A stretch of 64,000 nucleotides of DNA from Emiliania huxleyi CCMP1516 (GCF_000372725.1 NW_005200011.1:868023-932022), one strand, 5' to 3'; shown: positions 10,101-19,917, numbered from the stretch's first letter. Program-made: numbers and translations. Notes: generated by a model not told the origin, from the letters alone.

Positions 10101-12585
10101 GAGGGGCAGCGCCATCGTGACTCATCGCCACGACGACGCTCCACCAGCGCCCACAGGGCAACTCTACTCCATCCTCGGGGTGGCAGCCGACGCGACGACA
10201 GACACGGTGCGACGGGCGTACAGACGGGAAGCACTGCTCTGGCATCCGGACAGGAACAGAAACGCACCAGCAGACGTGCAGAGCAGGGCGGAAGCGAGAT
10301 TCAAACTCATAAACGAGGCACACGAAGTCCTGACAGACACGAGCAGAAGACGAGCGTACGACTCGAGGGCACGAGGCCGCAAGGCACAAATGAGCCCATA
10401 TTGCTACGAAGGACGGACGCAAAGACTGCTAAGCAAGGCGGGCCTGGACCTCGCACAACGCCGAAGGGAGCTCGAGCTAGCCACCATCAACCTAATGCTG
10501 CCGAGCATCCAAGAGGTAGCCAACGACGAACGGGAATACGACCGCGCCAGCTACTACGAGCACAGGATGGAGGAAGCGGCGCGCCGCGGCGCCGTCGAGT
10601 CGGTCGTGTTCTCCCTGGTCTACGCGCACGAGAGATCCTTGGGAGGGAGGAACGCCCCACTCACGAGAGCCCAGGGCGGCAAACTCTCGGCGGTGACCAT
10701 CGAGGAGACAGGTCGGGAGGAGCTCGTCTTCCAGCCAGCAAGGGTGAGGGAGGCCGTGAGGACACACATGGTCGCCCAAGGAAAGGGAACCCCCTGCAGC
10801 ACAGCCGGAGCGAGGGCCATGCTGGGATGGGCGGCAGCAAGGGGCACCAAGACTAGCGACCCACACCCCGACGACACCGCAAACCCCACCGCATGGATCG
10901 ACCGAATCTACACGGCTCGGGCACTCCATAACGCGCTCCGCCGCATGCGGCCAAAGGGACAGGCCACGGGCATTGACGGATGGCCAGGGGTGCTCATGCG
11001 ATGGGCCCCGATGACGGTGCAGCGCCAGTACCTGGCGCAGCTCAGAAGGGCGGCAGCGGCTGACAGCTACCCGAAACAGTGGCCCGTCAGCCTCGTCACC
11101 CACATCCCAAAGCCCGGCAAGAGCACCTCCCGGCTTGACAAGATGCGCGACTTGTGGAACTGCCCGCACGGGTGGAAGATCAACACCCACATCCTACGGC
11201 CGGAATACGAGCGGGTGCGCAGGTCGGTTGTGCCGGGCTGCAACAGAGGATTCGGCGCCTATATGGACGCGGGAGAGGCGACGAGCGTGGCGGTCTACCA
11301 GACGGAGGAGGTGAGCACACTGTGCACGACGCTCAGCCGAGTCTACGTCGACCTAAAGGGCTTCTTCATGGGCGTCGTCCGCAGCCTCCTCTACAAAATC
11401 GAAGGGGACCTCGGCGTCGCCCCAGGGGTGACCGGCTGCATGAAGGCGGTACAGGACGTCATGCAAGGCAAGGCAGACACCGCCTTTGGGCTCTCCGACG
11501 CGTGGAGCGTGGGCACGGGCACAGCACAAGGGTGCGCCAACGCACCGGTACGAAGCACCATGCAGCTCGTCGTCATGATATACGCGATTGCCAGATACGG
11601 AGGAGGCTACTGCTTCGAGACACCTCTTGGCGCCCAACCAGCATGCGTGATGCAAATGTGGTTCGCAGACGACATGAACGGACCCGCAAAGGACGCGCCC
11701 ACCGCCCAGCTCACCATCGAGGCTGCCTTCCTCGGAGCATGGACCCTGGGCAACAGGATAGGTGTCGAAGCGACGCCGACAAAAACCGCAGTGGAGCTCA
11801 GGCAATGCAGCACGGACGGCTTCGAATACGCGCAGGGCTACGACTTCAGACTACCGGACGGCAGACCCGTCCCGAGTGTCAAGGCCGAGCGAGGAGAGAG
11901 CGCCACGTATCCGTTGCTCGGGCACGCCATGGGAGCGGCCATCGGGAACCCGCCGACGGTGGACAACTTCGTCTACCGCGCCGGACTGCAGGTACGAGTC
12001 ATACCGAGGCTGAGCGGGATGAGCCTCGCCACGTACGGCTTGATGGCGGACGCGACCAGAAGCAACCTCGCCGAGTACTACGGCGGCCCGTCCCCGATCC
12101 CCCTAAACCAAGCGGAGCGAGTCGACGTCGAGCACAGGAAGGCGGTGCGGCGGCTAGGGCACCAGGCGCCAGCAGGACCGCGAGTCCAAATCTATGGAAA
12201 GCGAACAGCGGGATGCCTGCAACAGCGGAGCACATACGTCTTCGCTGGGGCCGCGAGCGTCCTTCACGTGGACAAAGGGCTCCGGGCGGAGGTCGGCGAC
12301 GGACACGGGCTCGCAGCGCAAGCAAGCCTCGCACTCCGGGCGCACCAGCTCGGCTTTGTCCCCACCCCGGAGGAGCCGACACCACTCGACTGGCGACCGA
12401 CATACGCGGTCGAGAAGCTGCAAGGCGAGCGCACCACCGACGCCTTCTGGCTGGCACTGATACGCGCCGGCATACACACGCGACACACAGGGGGGGGTGC
12501 AGGCACCGGCCTCCCCCTCGACCCCGCCCTACCCGCCTTCCGACCGCCAACGGACGGCGGGGGGCCCGTGGCGGGGGCGATTTGA
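7150..12585 (+). CDS. Non-LTR retrotransposon polyprotein: Pro-rich leader, APE endonuclease, DnaJ J domain, reverse transcriptase
   Basis: One uninterrupted frame of about 1,810 codons. Numbering from 7135, residues ~32-499 are (SPPPP)n from a CCCTCGCCGCCG repeat. The endonuclease follows with VNVGS, CEETH, YMPTRG, GDLNAE (~703) and IDHILAS, the APE-type order. Residues ~1010-1079 are a full J domain: LYSILGVAADATTDTVRRAY, LWHPDRN with HPD at ~1037, then FKLINEAHEVLTD and YDSRARG. The reverse transcriptase has HIPKPGK, VDLKGFF (catalytic Asp ~1406), GTAQGCANAPV and FADD (~1510-1513). EN then RT in one ORF is the LINE plan; a J domain is not part of any LINE clade I know. The first ATG is at 7150, before the left flanking repeat; the next in frame is only after the proline tract at ~8749, so the true start is open. 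Confidence 0.85.
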   Translation: MRYPPKQKVHTPCACGRTLTDHRSHTPDLPSPPPSPPTPPSPPPSPTPPSPPPSPPPSPPPSPPPSPPPSPPPSPPPPSLPTPSPPSPPPPSLPPPSPPPPSPPPPSPPPPSLPPPSSPPPSPPPPSSPPPSPPPPSPPSPPPPPPSPPPPSPPPPSPPPPSPPPPSPPPPSPPPPSPTPPSPPPPSPPPPSPPPPSPPPPSPPPPSPPPPSPPPPSPTPPSPPPPSPPPPSSPPPSPPPPSPPPPSPPSPPPPPPSPPSPPPPSPPPPSPPPPSPPPPSPPPPTPPPPPPPPPPPLTPSPPPPSPPPPSPPSPPPPSPPPPSPPSPSPPPPPPTPPSPPPSLTPPSPPPLPPPSPPSSPPPSPPPSPPPPSPPPPSLPTPSPPSPPPPSPPPPSPPPPSPPSPPPPSPSPPPPPPPSPPPSSPPTPSPPQPSPPPPPPPPPSPKPPPPSPPSPSPTPPPSPPPPPPPPPLPPTPPPTPPSPPTPPPPPSPPRVTKGRREVVIVAVNVGSIAYQTPAAGAAAHGTAGTFSRAPMGTNMNTLLRQMGASNPDGTRRVALWALSSTGLPKRDIPRALADFASVGYLCEETHGVRGDRRSEIAGVMVCIDPRQLRFLNVGQRKQRHRVVRTGRILRVRLGIMGATADDDFDVMACYMPTRGAQRRGGQESSEASRQYTLAVWRSLATTTLPLAGQGRALVMGDLNAELGHSLRHRGRRASPSDTALAHLVDMGRVSRVHHESDWTYWRAGAGDPSTSVIDHILASDIMRPNIADPRTVDGIESGRNRHRALEAKVIWGSTGNEDDEGERLVDRVKVCHLEGPREHEAYEECKLRYKNKAPGAVEEAVARAGGWDAEPRTLLMAIQDGTAQAMRDTLARENEGKAAKPRRKGGTSAKRAQAVFWEAALRERRGEIGGTPDRAPKTLDRWRDLFIDEPRARKAYSTFHRESEMWQRIKEIYSSELKRRTLGGYGGECATQEDAAFTPNERGSAIVTHRHDDAPPAPTGQLYSILGVAADATTDTVRRAYRREALLWHPDRNRNAPADVQSRAEARFKLINEAHEVLTDTSRRRAYDSRARGRKAQMSPYCYEGRTQRLLSKAGLDLAQRRRELELATINLMLPSIQEVANDEREYDRASYYEHRMEEAARRGAVESVVFSLVYAHERSLGGRNAPLTRAQGGKLSAVTIEETGREELVFQPARVREAVRTHMVAQGKGTPCSTAGARAMLGWAAARGTKTSDPHPDDTANPTAWIDRIYTARALHNALRRMRPKGQATGIDGWPGVLMRWAPMTVQRQYLAQLRRAAAADSYPKQWPVSLVTHIPKPGKSTSRLDKMRDLWNCPHGWKINTHILRPEYERVRRSVVPGCNRGFGAYMDAGEATSVAVYQTEEVSTLCTTLSRVYVDLKGFFMGVVRSLLYKIEGDLGVAPGVTGCMKAVQDVMQGKADTAFGLSDAWSVGTGTAQGCANAPVRSTMQLVVMIYAIARYGGGYCFETPLGAQPACVMQMWFADDMNGPAKDAPTAQLTIEAAFLGAWTLGNRIGVEATPTKTAVELRQCSTDGFEYAQGYDFRLPDGRPVPSVKAERGESATYPLLGHAMGAAIGNPPTVDNFVYRAGLQVRVIPRLSGMSLATYGLMADATRSNLAEYYGGPSPIPLNQAERVDVEHRKAVRRLGHQAPAGPRVQIYGKRTAGCLQQRSTYVFAGAASVLHVDKGLRAEVGDGHGLAAQASLALRAHQLGFVPTPEEPTPLDWRPTYAVEKLQGERTTDAFWLALIRAGIHTRHTGGGAGTGLPLDPALPAFRPPTDGGGPVAGAI
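7186..7233 (+). repeat. Left flanking direct repeat of the J-LINE
   Basis: Matches 13164-13207 almost exactly; it is in frame with, and upstream of, the proline-rich tract. Confidence 0.8.
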
Positions 12586-13619
12586 AAACGAACGTAGCGG
12601 TTCGATGAGTCAGGGGGAGGGGGCGAGCAGGCAACAGGAAGAGGATGGAGAGCCGCTGACGAAAGCCCAGAGACAGCGCCAGCGCAACCGAGTGCGGGGA
12701 TCACCCCGAAAGCCAACCAACAAATTCTCTGGCCTCAGCTGAGAAGGATAGGGTCGACGGGTGATGGGAGCGAGACCGAACGGCCGGGCATGCTCCTGCA
12801 CGCCCGGGCAACTAGGTCATGGACCTCCCCCCTCCCCGAGTGTGTCGTGGAGATGGTAACTTGTTCATAATGCTGCTTGTACAACCACGACCGACGCGAG
12901 GACGCAAGTCCACCAACCTCGGCCATTCCAACGGCCAGACCGCTCGCTTAAGGCTGATTGGCTAGACGAGCGGTCTCCCTCCATGGGGCTGTTGGCGCAG
13001 GGGGAGGTGTCAATCACGCTCCCGGGACGCCGGAGAGATCGGGTTGGTCTCCCCCGCCTTCAGCCCTGACCCGACGGGGACGCCACCACCCTCGCCCAGG
13101 GATCTACAATGCTGTCTTAAGGTCCGACAGGTTCGGCACCGGGCACCGCCTCGGTATACAAAATGCGCCTGCGGGCGGACCCTTACAGATCACAGATCAC
13201 ACCTGATAGGGGGTCTGCTTACCACGGTTGGTGTCCAGTCCGAGCCTGGCTGTTCGAGTCATGGTGGAACAGACCCCCTATCTGGGTAGGAGCCGGAACC
13301 CAGCACTCGGGTTGACTCGGCCAGATAAAAACCTCGAGAGGCGTGGCCGTGGGAGTACCTCGCCAGGTGCAGCGAGAGGGGCGAAAACAGACAGAAAAAA
13401 ACATGTTGCATGTGCATGTGCATCTGCATGTGTTTAAAGAAAATTCGAATAATTGGCGCCTCGCTTTTCTCTCGAACCCCTGCAGCGCGTGCGAGGGCCA
13501 GCTCGAAATGGCAGAGGGAGATCCAAAGGGGTTTTGGAGATTCTTTGTTTCTTTCCTTCGCCACCAGCGCCACCAGGCTCCCCGACGCGCGCGCCCCGGG
13601 CGGCCCTCCTTCCACCACC
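12586..13619. other. LINE 3' region and 5' flank of the dehydrogenase gene
   Basis: Up to 13207 this is the non-coding tail of the LINE, including a 9-bp hairpin GACCGCTCG..CGAGCGGTC at about 12940-12982. From 13208 on it is upstream sequence of the dehydrogenase gene, with a short TGCATGTGCATG tract near 13404. No other gene seen. Confidence 0.5.
13164..13207 (+). repeat. Right flanking direct repeat of the J-LINE
   Basis: Second copy of the 44-48-bp repeat. Just after it an inverted pair (TAGGGGGTCTG ... CAGACCCCCTA, 13207-13280) can form a hairpin with a tRNA-like but non-folding interior. Confidence 0.8.
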
Positions 13620-14736
13620 ATGACCGCCCGCTCCCTTTGGTACGTCGGCGGCGACGCCTGCGAGCTTCGGGACTGCAGTGTACCCGTCGTCGGGCCGGGC
13701 GAGGTGCTAGTCGTGGCGACGCACGGCGCCGTGTCGCGAGGCACCGAGTCGCTCGTGCTGCGCGGCGGCGTGCCTCCCTCCGAGCACACGCGGATGCGAT
13801 GCCCATTCATGGAGGGCGATTTCAACTACCCGTGCAAGTATGGATACTGCAGCGTCGGCTTCGTCGCCGAGGCCGGCAAGGGCGCCGAGCCGCTCCTCGG
13901 CCGGCACGTCTTTTGCCTCTTCCCGCACCAGGACCGCTACGTGGTCCGGATGGAGGCGGTGCACGCGCTGCCGGAGGGGACGCCTCCGTCGCGGGCTGTC
14001 CTCACGCCCAACCTCGAGACCGCCGTCAACATCGTCTGGGACTCGAAGCTCAGCGTGGGTGACCGGCTCGCCGTGGTCGGCGCAGGAGTCGTCGGCTGCC
14101 TCGTGGCCTACGTCGCGTCGCGGGTCGCAGATGTGTCGGTGCTGCTGGTGGACGTCGACGCGTCCCGCTCCGCCCTCGCCGAGCGCCTCGGAGTCCGATT
14201 CAGGCGCCCACGCACTCTCATAGAGACTGCGCCACCGCCCACACGGCTCCAGCCTGCACCTCGCGTGCAGGGCTCGCCGAGATACAGCCGAGATAAAGCC
14301 GAGATACATCCGAGATATAGCCGCGATACAGCCGCGATATAGCCGCGGTACAGCCGCGATATAGCCGAGATGTAGCCGCGCCTCGCGTGCAGGCTCGCCG
14401 AGCAGCTGACGGCGGAGGACGCGGACAGGGACGTCGTGGTGCACTGCTCGGGGGGCCCCGCCGGCTGCGCGACCGCTCTCTCCCTCGCGGGCGACGAGGC
14501 CGCTGTCGTAGAGGCGTCGTGGTTTGGCGACAAGCAGGCGCCGCCGCCTCGGGCCGGCACCTCGCAGCTCCGCCCACCCACCGCCCCGCGCCCTTGCAGC
14601 CGGCCGCGCGGCCTTGGTGCGGCGGCGGGGGCGGCGTGGCGCCGCATGGGAGTAGTGTCTGGCTCGTGCGCAGCCGTCTCACCCCGGCGGTCGGTCTCAC
14701 TCGGGGGGTGGGGGAGGTGGGGGCGAGGGCGAGGGC

Positions 14737-14796
<60 letters not shown>

Positions 14797-15283
14797 TAGG
14801 GCTTGGCTCTCCCTCACCGGCCTCCACCGGCCGCAGGTCTCTCTGCCACTGGGCGAGGCCTTCCACTCGCGACGGCTCAAGCTCGTCTCCTCTCAGGTCG
14901 GCCAGCTCCCCGTCGAGCGGAGGCCCCGCTGGACCTACGCGCGCCGCATCCAGGCCGCACCACTCCCTCGGCTGCCGGCCGGGACCATGCACATGCACAT
15001 GCATGCATGTGCATGCACATGTCCATAACCCTCTGCCCCGCCTGTCCCAAAGGTTGCCCTCCGGCTGGCGGCCGACCCGCTGCTCGACGTGCTCATCGCG
15101 CCCGCGGACATCGCGTTCGAGGACCTCCCAAAGGCGCTCCCCGAGGTTTGCTCGGCCGGCGCCGCCCTCTGCAGACGCATCCTCTACCCCGTGCCCGAGC
15201 TGCCCCCCACGCCGCCGCGCCCGAACGACCTCGGCCAGCCCCGGCTCGCCAGGATGAAGATCGCGCTGAACACGCAGGCTTGA
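13620..15283 (+). CDS. Bacterial-type MDR (zinc-binding alcohol dehydrogenase-like) oxidoreductase, four exons
   Basis: Exons 13620-14203, 14393-14537, 14837-14953 and 15053-15283 join without frame conflict to 358 residues. The start [18 protein letters not shown], the block [27 protein letters not shown] and the Rossmann motif [17 protein letters not shown] with VDVD mark a medium-chain dehydrogenase; [20 protein letters not shown] and RWTYARR near the C-terminus fit a dehydrogenase family I know mainly from proteobacteria. NAD(P)-dependent oxidoreductase; substrate unknown. All three introns begin GC and end AG. Intron 1 carries a GAGATAYAGCC minisatellite, intron 2 a GAGGGT array, intron 3 a palindromic ATGCAC tract. 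Likely transferred from bacteria long enough ago to gain introns (inference). Confidence 0.85.
14281..14380 (+). repeat. GAGATAYAGCCGC minisatellite inside dehydrogenase intron 1
   Basis: About eight degenerate 10-12-bp units (GATATAGCCGC, GATACAGCCGA). The array is bracketed by two copies of CCTCGCGTGCAG followed by GCTCGCCGAG, the second being the real 3' splice site. Confidence 0.85.
14719..14803 (+). repeat. (GAGGGY)n array ending in GGGTTAGGG, dehydrogenase intron 2
   Basis: Units run GAGGGC x3 then GAGGGT x9-10 and end in GAGGGTTAGGG. It resembles a degenerate telomere-type repeat (TTAGGG) but is almost all GAGGGT, so it is a simple repeat and not proven interstitial telomere. Confidence 0.85.
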
Positions 15284-15999
15284 GGTTCTATGTAGTTGAG
15301 AACCGGCTGCGGGGCGGGCGCTGCCCTCTAAGCTCTAAACAAACTGCTGTGGCCTGTGCGGCCAACGGCAACGGCCACACGGCAACGCCGCGACTAGCGC
15401 GACAGCCGATACGTCTGAGTTTGCCATGTTTGGGTCCCAATCCAACTAGTGGACTGTGCACCCCACGCGTATTGTTCTGCATGCCCATGAGAGAAAATTG
15501 ACTGGTACTGAGCAGAAAATTCAAGAGTAAAAAACTAAAACGAAAAATAAATAAATAAATAAAACGGGCAAACTCTGAGACGAGATGGGATTTAGGGACA
15601 TGTGTCCCCGCCCTGCACGATCTTGGTGTGAGGGATCTTCAATCCGTGTCCCCTCACCCCTCGTCACAACCCGACACGGAAGAGCGGCAAGAGTTGGGGC
15701 TGCGGCTACGGCTGCGGCTATGAGAGGGGCCGGGGTCGCGGGAGAGCCGCTGCGCCGCGTGGACGCGCCTACACCGCTCTTGCTCCGCTCGCCACCTCTC
15801 GCAAAGGTCCAAAGCCATAGCCACCACCTCCTCCGGAAAAAAGAGCTCCGCCGGCCGCGCTATTTTTGAAAGTCGCACTACAAGCCCGGCAAGCTCAGCA
15901 CTGAGTGTGGACACTATGGGGAGTCTATAGCTATGCCCCTTACATCCAGGGACCGACCACACGAGGGCCCACACCCGTCTCAAGCCAGACAAATTTCGG
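15284..15999. other. Intergenic between convergent genes
   Basis: 3' flanks of the dehydrogenase (+) and the transposase-like gene (-). An (AAAT)n run is at about 15543-15563. Nothing else recognised. Confidence 0.5.
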
Positions 16000-18900
16000 T
16001 CACCGGCGCGCGCACGGCGCCTCCTCGTCCTCCTCCTCCTCCTCTTCAATGAGCGGCGTGCGGGGCGGGCCGGTGGCGCCCAGCTCGCGGGGATCGAGCC
16101 GCCACCCATACGAGACCGGCTTGTTCCACTTCTCGGGAAGAAAGGCGATCCATCTCTCCCCCGCCGGCTCGTCGTACTCGGGGTCGGTGTCCCAAGCCCA
16201 GAGCAGCATGCCGGCCAGGAGGATCTTGCGTGCGCGCGGGCTCCTCTTGTCGGTGAGGCCGTCCGCGACGCGCTTGACCCTGCCGGCGGCCCAGATCTTG
16301 ACCGTCCTACCGTCCTCCTTGTATGGCCAGCACACCTCGAGCCACTTTCCCACGAGGCGCGTGTCGAAGGGGGGGGCCTCGCGGTCCTGCCGCACCTCGA
16401 CGCTGTCCGAGATGCCCGCCGCCTCGCGCAGCTCCCGCGCGGCCTTCGCCTTCTCGAGGAGGTTCGAGACGTTGAAGATGCTCTGCTGCTCCAGGCGGTG
16501 CCCAGGGTCTTGATCGAGCGGACCCGCAGCTGAGGAGGCGCCGCCTATGGGGAGCGACACGTCGAGTGAGACGGGGAAGCGCTCATCTCAGAGCGGAGCG
16601 CGGGCGGCGCGCCTCGGTCGGGAGCTTATTGAGCCGCCGCAGCTGGATCTCGTGGGGCAAGATGTCGTCGAGCAGCATGCGCTTGAGGTCCTCGATCTTG
16701 TGCGAGCGCTCGTCGGAGAAGAAGCCCCACTTGGTCTCGAACTGCGTCCAGCCGCAACCGACTGTCCGCATCTCGATCTGGCGGCGCAGCTCCGCCAGCT
16801 GCTCGGGTTCCGACTTGCCGCCCAGCGCCCGCTCGAGCTCGGCGGCGGTCTTCACGCCCTGCTTCCGCCACTGGTCGAAGAGCTCGAGCGCGGCGGCGTA
16901 CCTCTCGACCGCGGCGTTGAGCTGCCGCTGCACTGCCTCCTCGCGGCGCAGCAGCTTCTCCTGGTCGTGAGATAGCACCTCGGCTCGCCCCTCCTTGAGC
17001 GCGTCCGGCAGCCTGCGCCGCGCCATCGTGACGAGCGACGAGCGCAAATCGGCGCGCAACCTCCAGAAGAAGCCGAGGGGGGGAGCCTCCGCCGGCTCCG
17101 CCTTACGCTTGCGCCGGTCGCTGACGACGTCGAGCGGGCGGTCGTAGTCGTGAGCCGCGCGCTGCTGCACCACGCCAGACACGTTGAAGACGCTCATGTT
17201 GCGGTAGAACCGCATGATGTAGTCGGCGATGGCGAACTTGTTCTCGACCGCGTCGTTCGTCGCGTGCGCGTCGATGGTGCGCCGGTGCGCGTCCTCGTTC
17301 TTGCTCCACGCGTTGACGCCGTCCTGCGACTCGAGCTTGTCAGCCAGCGCCAGCTTCGGGTCGTGCATCTTCTTGCGCCGCCTCCGCCTGGAGCTTGGCG
17401 AGCTCGAGCACCTTGGGCGTCACCTGCTGGTTGCCCGAGCCAGGCGTCGGCACGCGCGCCTCGCGCAGGACGTCGGCGAAGGTGTGGTCGCCGCATCCCT
17501 TGAGCGGCAGCGCCAGCAGCTCGGCGCGCCAGTCGCGGAAGGCGGGCAGCTCCTCGGCGACGGCGGCGAACATGTCGAACTCGGGGTCGAGTAGCCGCGC
17601 CGGGTCCGCCACAACCTGCTCCATGCCCGCCTCGACCTGCTCCAGCACCCAGCCCATCTTGTAGAGGGACCAATCGTCGAGCTTGCTGGCGCTGCCACAG
17701 AGCCACCGGAGCGGGTCCGAGAAGGCAAAGCGCCAGAGCGTGTTGACGCGGAGGAGCGCCGTGAACTCGTTGCACTTCATCACGGTGTAGAGCGACTTGT
17801 CCAGCACGTTCTGCGATTTCGGGTAGTCGATGTAGCCGCGCAAAAAGTCGACGCACGTCACGCGGTTGATGAAGAGGGGCACGCAGCCGTCGAAGGCTAG
17901 GTCCCGCCGCGACCCGGCCGCCCGCTCGAAGGGGAGGAACATCAGCGCCCGCGTCTTGCGCCACGACTCAAACTCGCGGCCGCGCCCCTTCGCGTACTCG
18001 CCCCCGTGATGGAACTGCTTGAACGCGGCGCGAATGACGCAGCTGCCGTCCGGGTCGATGCGCTCGAAGGAGGAGAACTCGTCCAGTTCGTCGTCGAGCG
18101 TCGCCTTCACCGACGCGTTCGCCGCGGCCGCCATGGCCTCTATGATTATGTTGCGACGGTGCTGCCAGCAGTCGCCGAGGTACGTCTTGTACTTCCGCTC
18201 GCGCTCCTCCTCGGTCATGGCCTCCCACGCCGCCTTGCCGACCTTTGCCTCGACGGCGACCATCGCAGCGGCGGCGACCATGCGCCGCGTGCAGCGCGCG
18301 CCGTTGCACGTGTCCGTCATGAGGACCGTGTCCTCGCACAATCGGTGCAGGCCAATGTTTTCCGGCGCCGGCCCGCCCGCCGCCGCCCAGCTGCCCGCGC
18401 CCTTCTCCTTCTCGTGCTGCGCGATCCACGCGGCGAGGACGCGCCGCGAGTAGGGACAGGATGCGCTCCTCGATGTGCGCGAGCAACGCTACCGACGTGC
18501 CGCCGTGCGGCAGTATCGAGAGCCCGCGCAAGCACACGTCCTCGATGGTGCCGTCGAAGTGCTCGAGCTGGAAGTCGCAGCTGAAGACGGAGTTTCCGAA
18601 CTTGGTCGACTCGTCCCAGCCAAAGGATATGACGCGCCGGCTCGCCGCGAACTTAAAGGCGGCCATCGCCTCGCCGGCGATCGTGACCTCGCCGCGCATC
18701 AGTTTGCTTTGGCGCGCGCAAGCGGCCGGCACGCCGTGGCCCGGGCACAGCACGTCGAGCACGTCCTGGATGTTGGCGGAGACGGTGGATGAGGCCACGC
18801 CGCGCGCGAGCTGCGCGTGCCGCAGCCCGCGCAGCTCGGCGGACTCGGCCTGCCAGCGGCCGTGCTCGTCGCGCCGCGGCAGCAGGCCGACAATCGGCGA

Positions 18901-19917
18901 GCAGCCCGGGCGCGGCGACGGCTCGTCGTCCTCGGACTTGGACTCCTCCTCAACCCTGAGCTCCTCGACCCGCGCCTTGAGCTCCTTGACCTGGAGCTGC
19001 AGCCCGGGCAGCTTCGCCGCGTCGCCCTCGACGGCGCGCGCCCGCTTGCGCGCCGTCGCCACCTCCGTCTTCTTGACCTCGAGCGACGCCGCGTGCGCGA
19101 GGCCAGCGTCCGCGAGCTTCTCGTTTGCCCGCTCCAGCTTCTTGGTCAGCGTCACAACGCGCACGTAGGACGCGCGCTCGACGGCCGCGTCAAAGTTCCG
19201 CTTGCGCATGGCGAGCTGCGCCGCCCGCGCCGTCTTCTGGGCCTCAGAGTAGCCGCGCTGCTGCGCCTCCTTGTACTTGCGCGCGTCAGCCCGCTTGCGC
19301 TCCGCGCGCTTCTTCACCTTGTGGAGCTTGTCGGCGAAGCCCGCGCGCTGCGCGCGGCAAACCGCCAGCTCGCGCTCGAGCGCCTCGATCTTCTGGTCCT
19401 TCAACCCGATGGTCGCGGTGAGCGCCGCGTTCTCCTCTATCATACTGGGAGCAGAAGGCAGCGCGGCGGCGGCCGGCGGTATGCCGAGAGCCGCGCGCAA
19501 GATTGGGTCGCGCCGATAGATTAGGTCGGCGACGCGCGTCGCAGCCCACGCTTTGAAGCGCTTCGGCGGCCTCTTGCCGCGCGGCGGCTGCGGCAGCCCG
19601 CCAAGCCCGCCACTGTCCGGGTTCTTGTTTAGCAGCGAGTGGTATGAGAGTAGGTGGCCGACTGTCACGCCCTCGCGCGCGCCGCAGCCCTCCCAGCCAT
19701 CCACCGCCTTGACCACGGCCTCGCACGTCTCCTTGTGCCACTTGCCGTCGACGACCCGCTGAAACGTGTCGTAGTAGCCGGCGGGCGCCGCCGCCGTCGC
19801 CCAGCCCGCCCGCTCATCCGCAGCCTGCGCGGCGAGAGGCGCCAAAGCCGCCGCCCATTCCTGGGTGTCCTCGGCGTTACTCTCGGTGCGGACGATGAAG
19901 AGGGCGAAAATCAGCAC
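16000..19917 (-). pseudogene. hAT/KDZ-like DDE transposase, decayed copy
   Basis: Reading from 19917 downward: an N-terminal region, a ~250-residue Lys/Arg/Glu-rich coiled coil (KVKKRAERKRADARKYKEAQ), then an RNase-H-fold-like core: VISFGWDESTKFGNSVF (first acidic strand), CEDTVLMTDTCNGARCTRRM (second), and CWQHRRNIIIEAM, which fits the C/D-x2-H insertion of hAT and KDZ enzymes. The C-terminal exon (16000-~16548, after a CCATAG acceptor) has WLEVCWPYKEDGRTVKIWAAGR and WAWDTDPEY, a Tudor/chromo-like beta barrel, then a poly-Glu tail. The frame changes without room for introns near 18455 and near 17370, so two indels break it (or are assembly errors). Cut-and-paste transposase by family; classification is tentative. 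Confidence 0.5.

Larger units (their letters stand above)
7186..13207 (+). mobile_element. J-domain LINE bounded by 44-48-bp direct repeats
   Basis: The sequence TGCGCCTGCGGGCGGACC followed by C(T/C)(C/T)ACAGATCACAGATCACA and CCTGAT stands at 7186-7233 and again at 13164-13207; the left copy has a 4-bp TACA insertion. Everything between is the LINE ORF plus about 580 bp of downstream sequence including a short open frame (12605-12742, KAQRQRQRNRVRG). The repeats may be a long target-site duplication from target-primed reverse transcription or terminal repeats of the element. No poly(A) tail is visible at the right end. Confidence 0.6.

Noticed and set aside
12605-12742. Second small ORF after the J-LINE polyprotein
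   Set aside because: 45 codons, basic, no recognisable domain; could be real but cannot be supported.
13207-13285. tRNA-like block between TAGGGGGTCTG and its complement
   Set aside because: The T arm around TGTTCGAGTC does not pair; it is a hairpin only.
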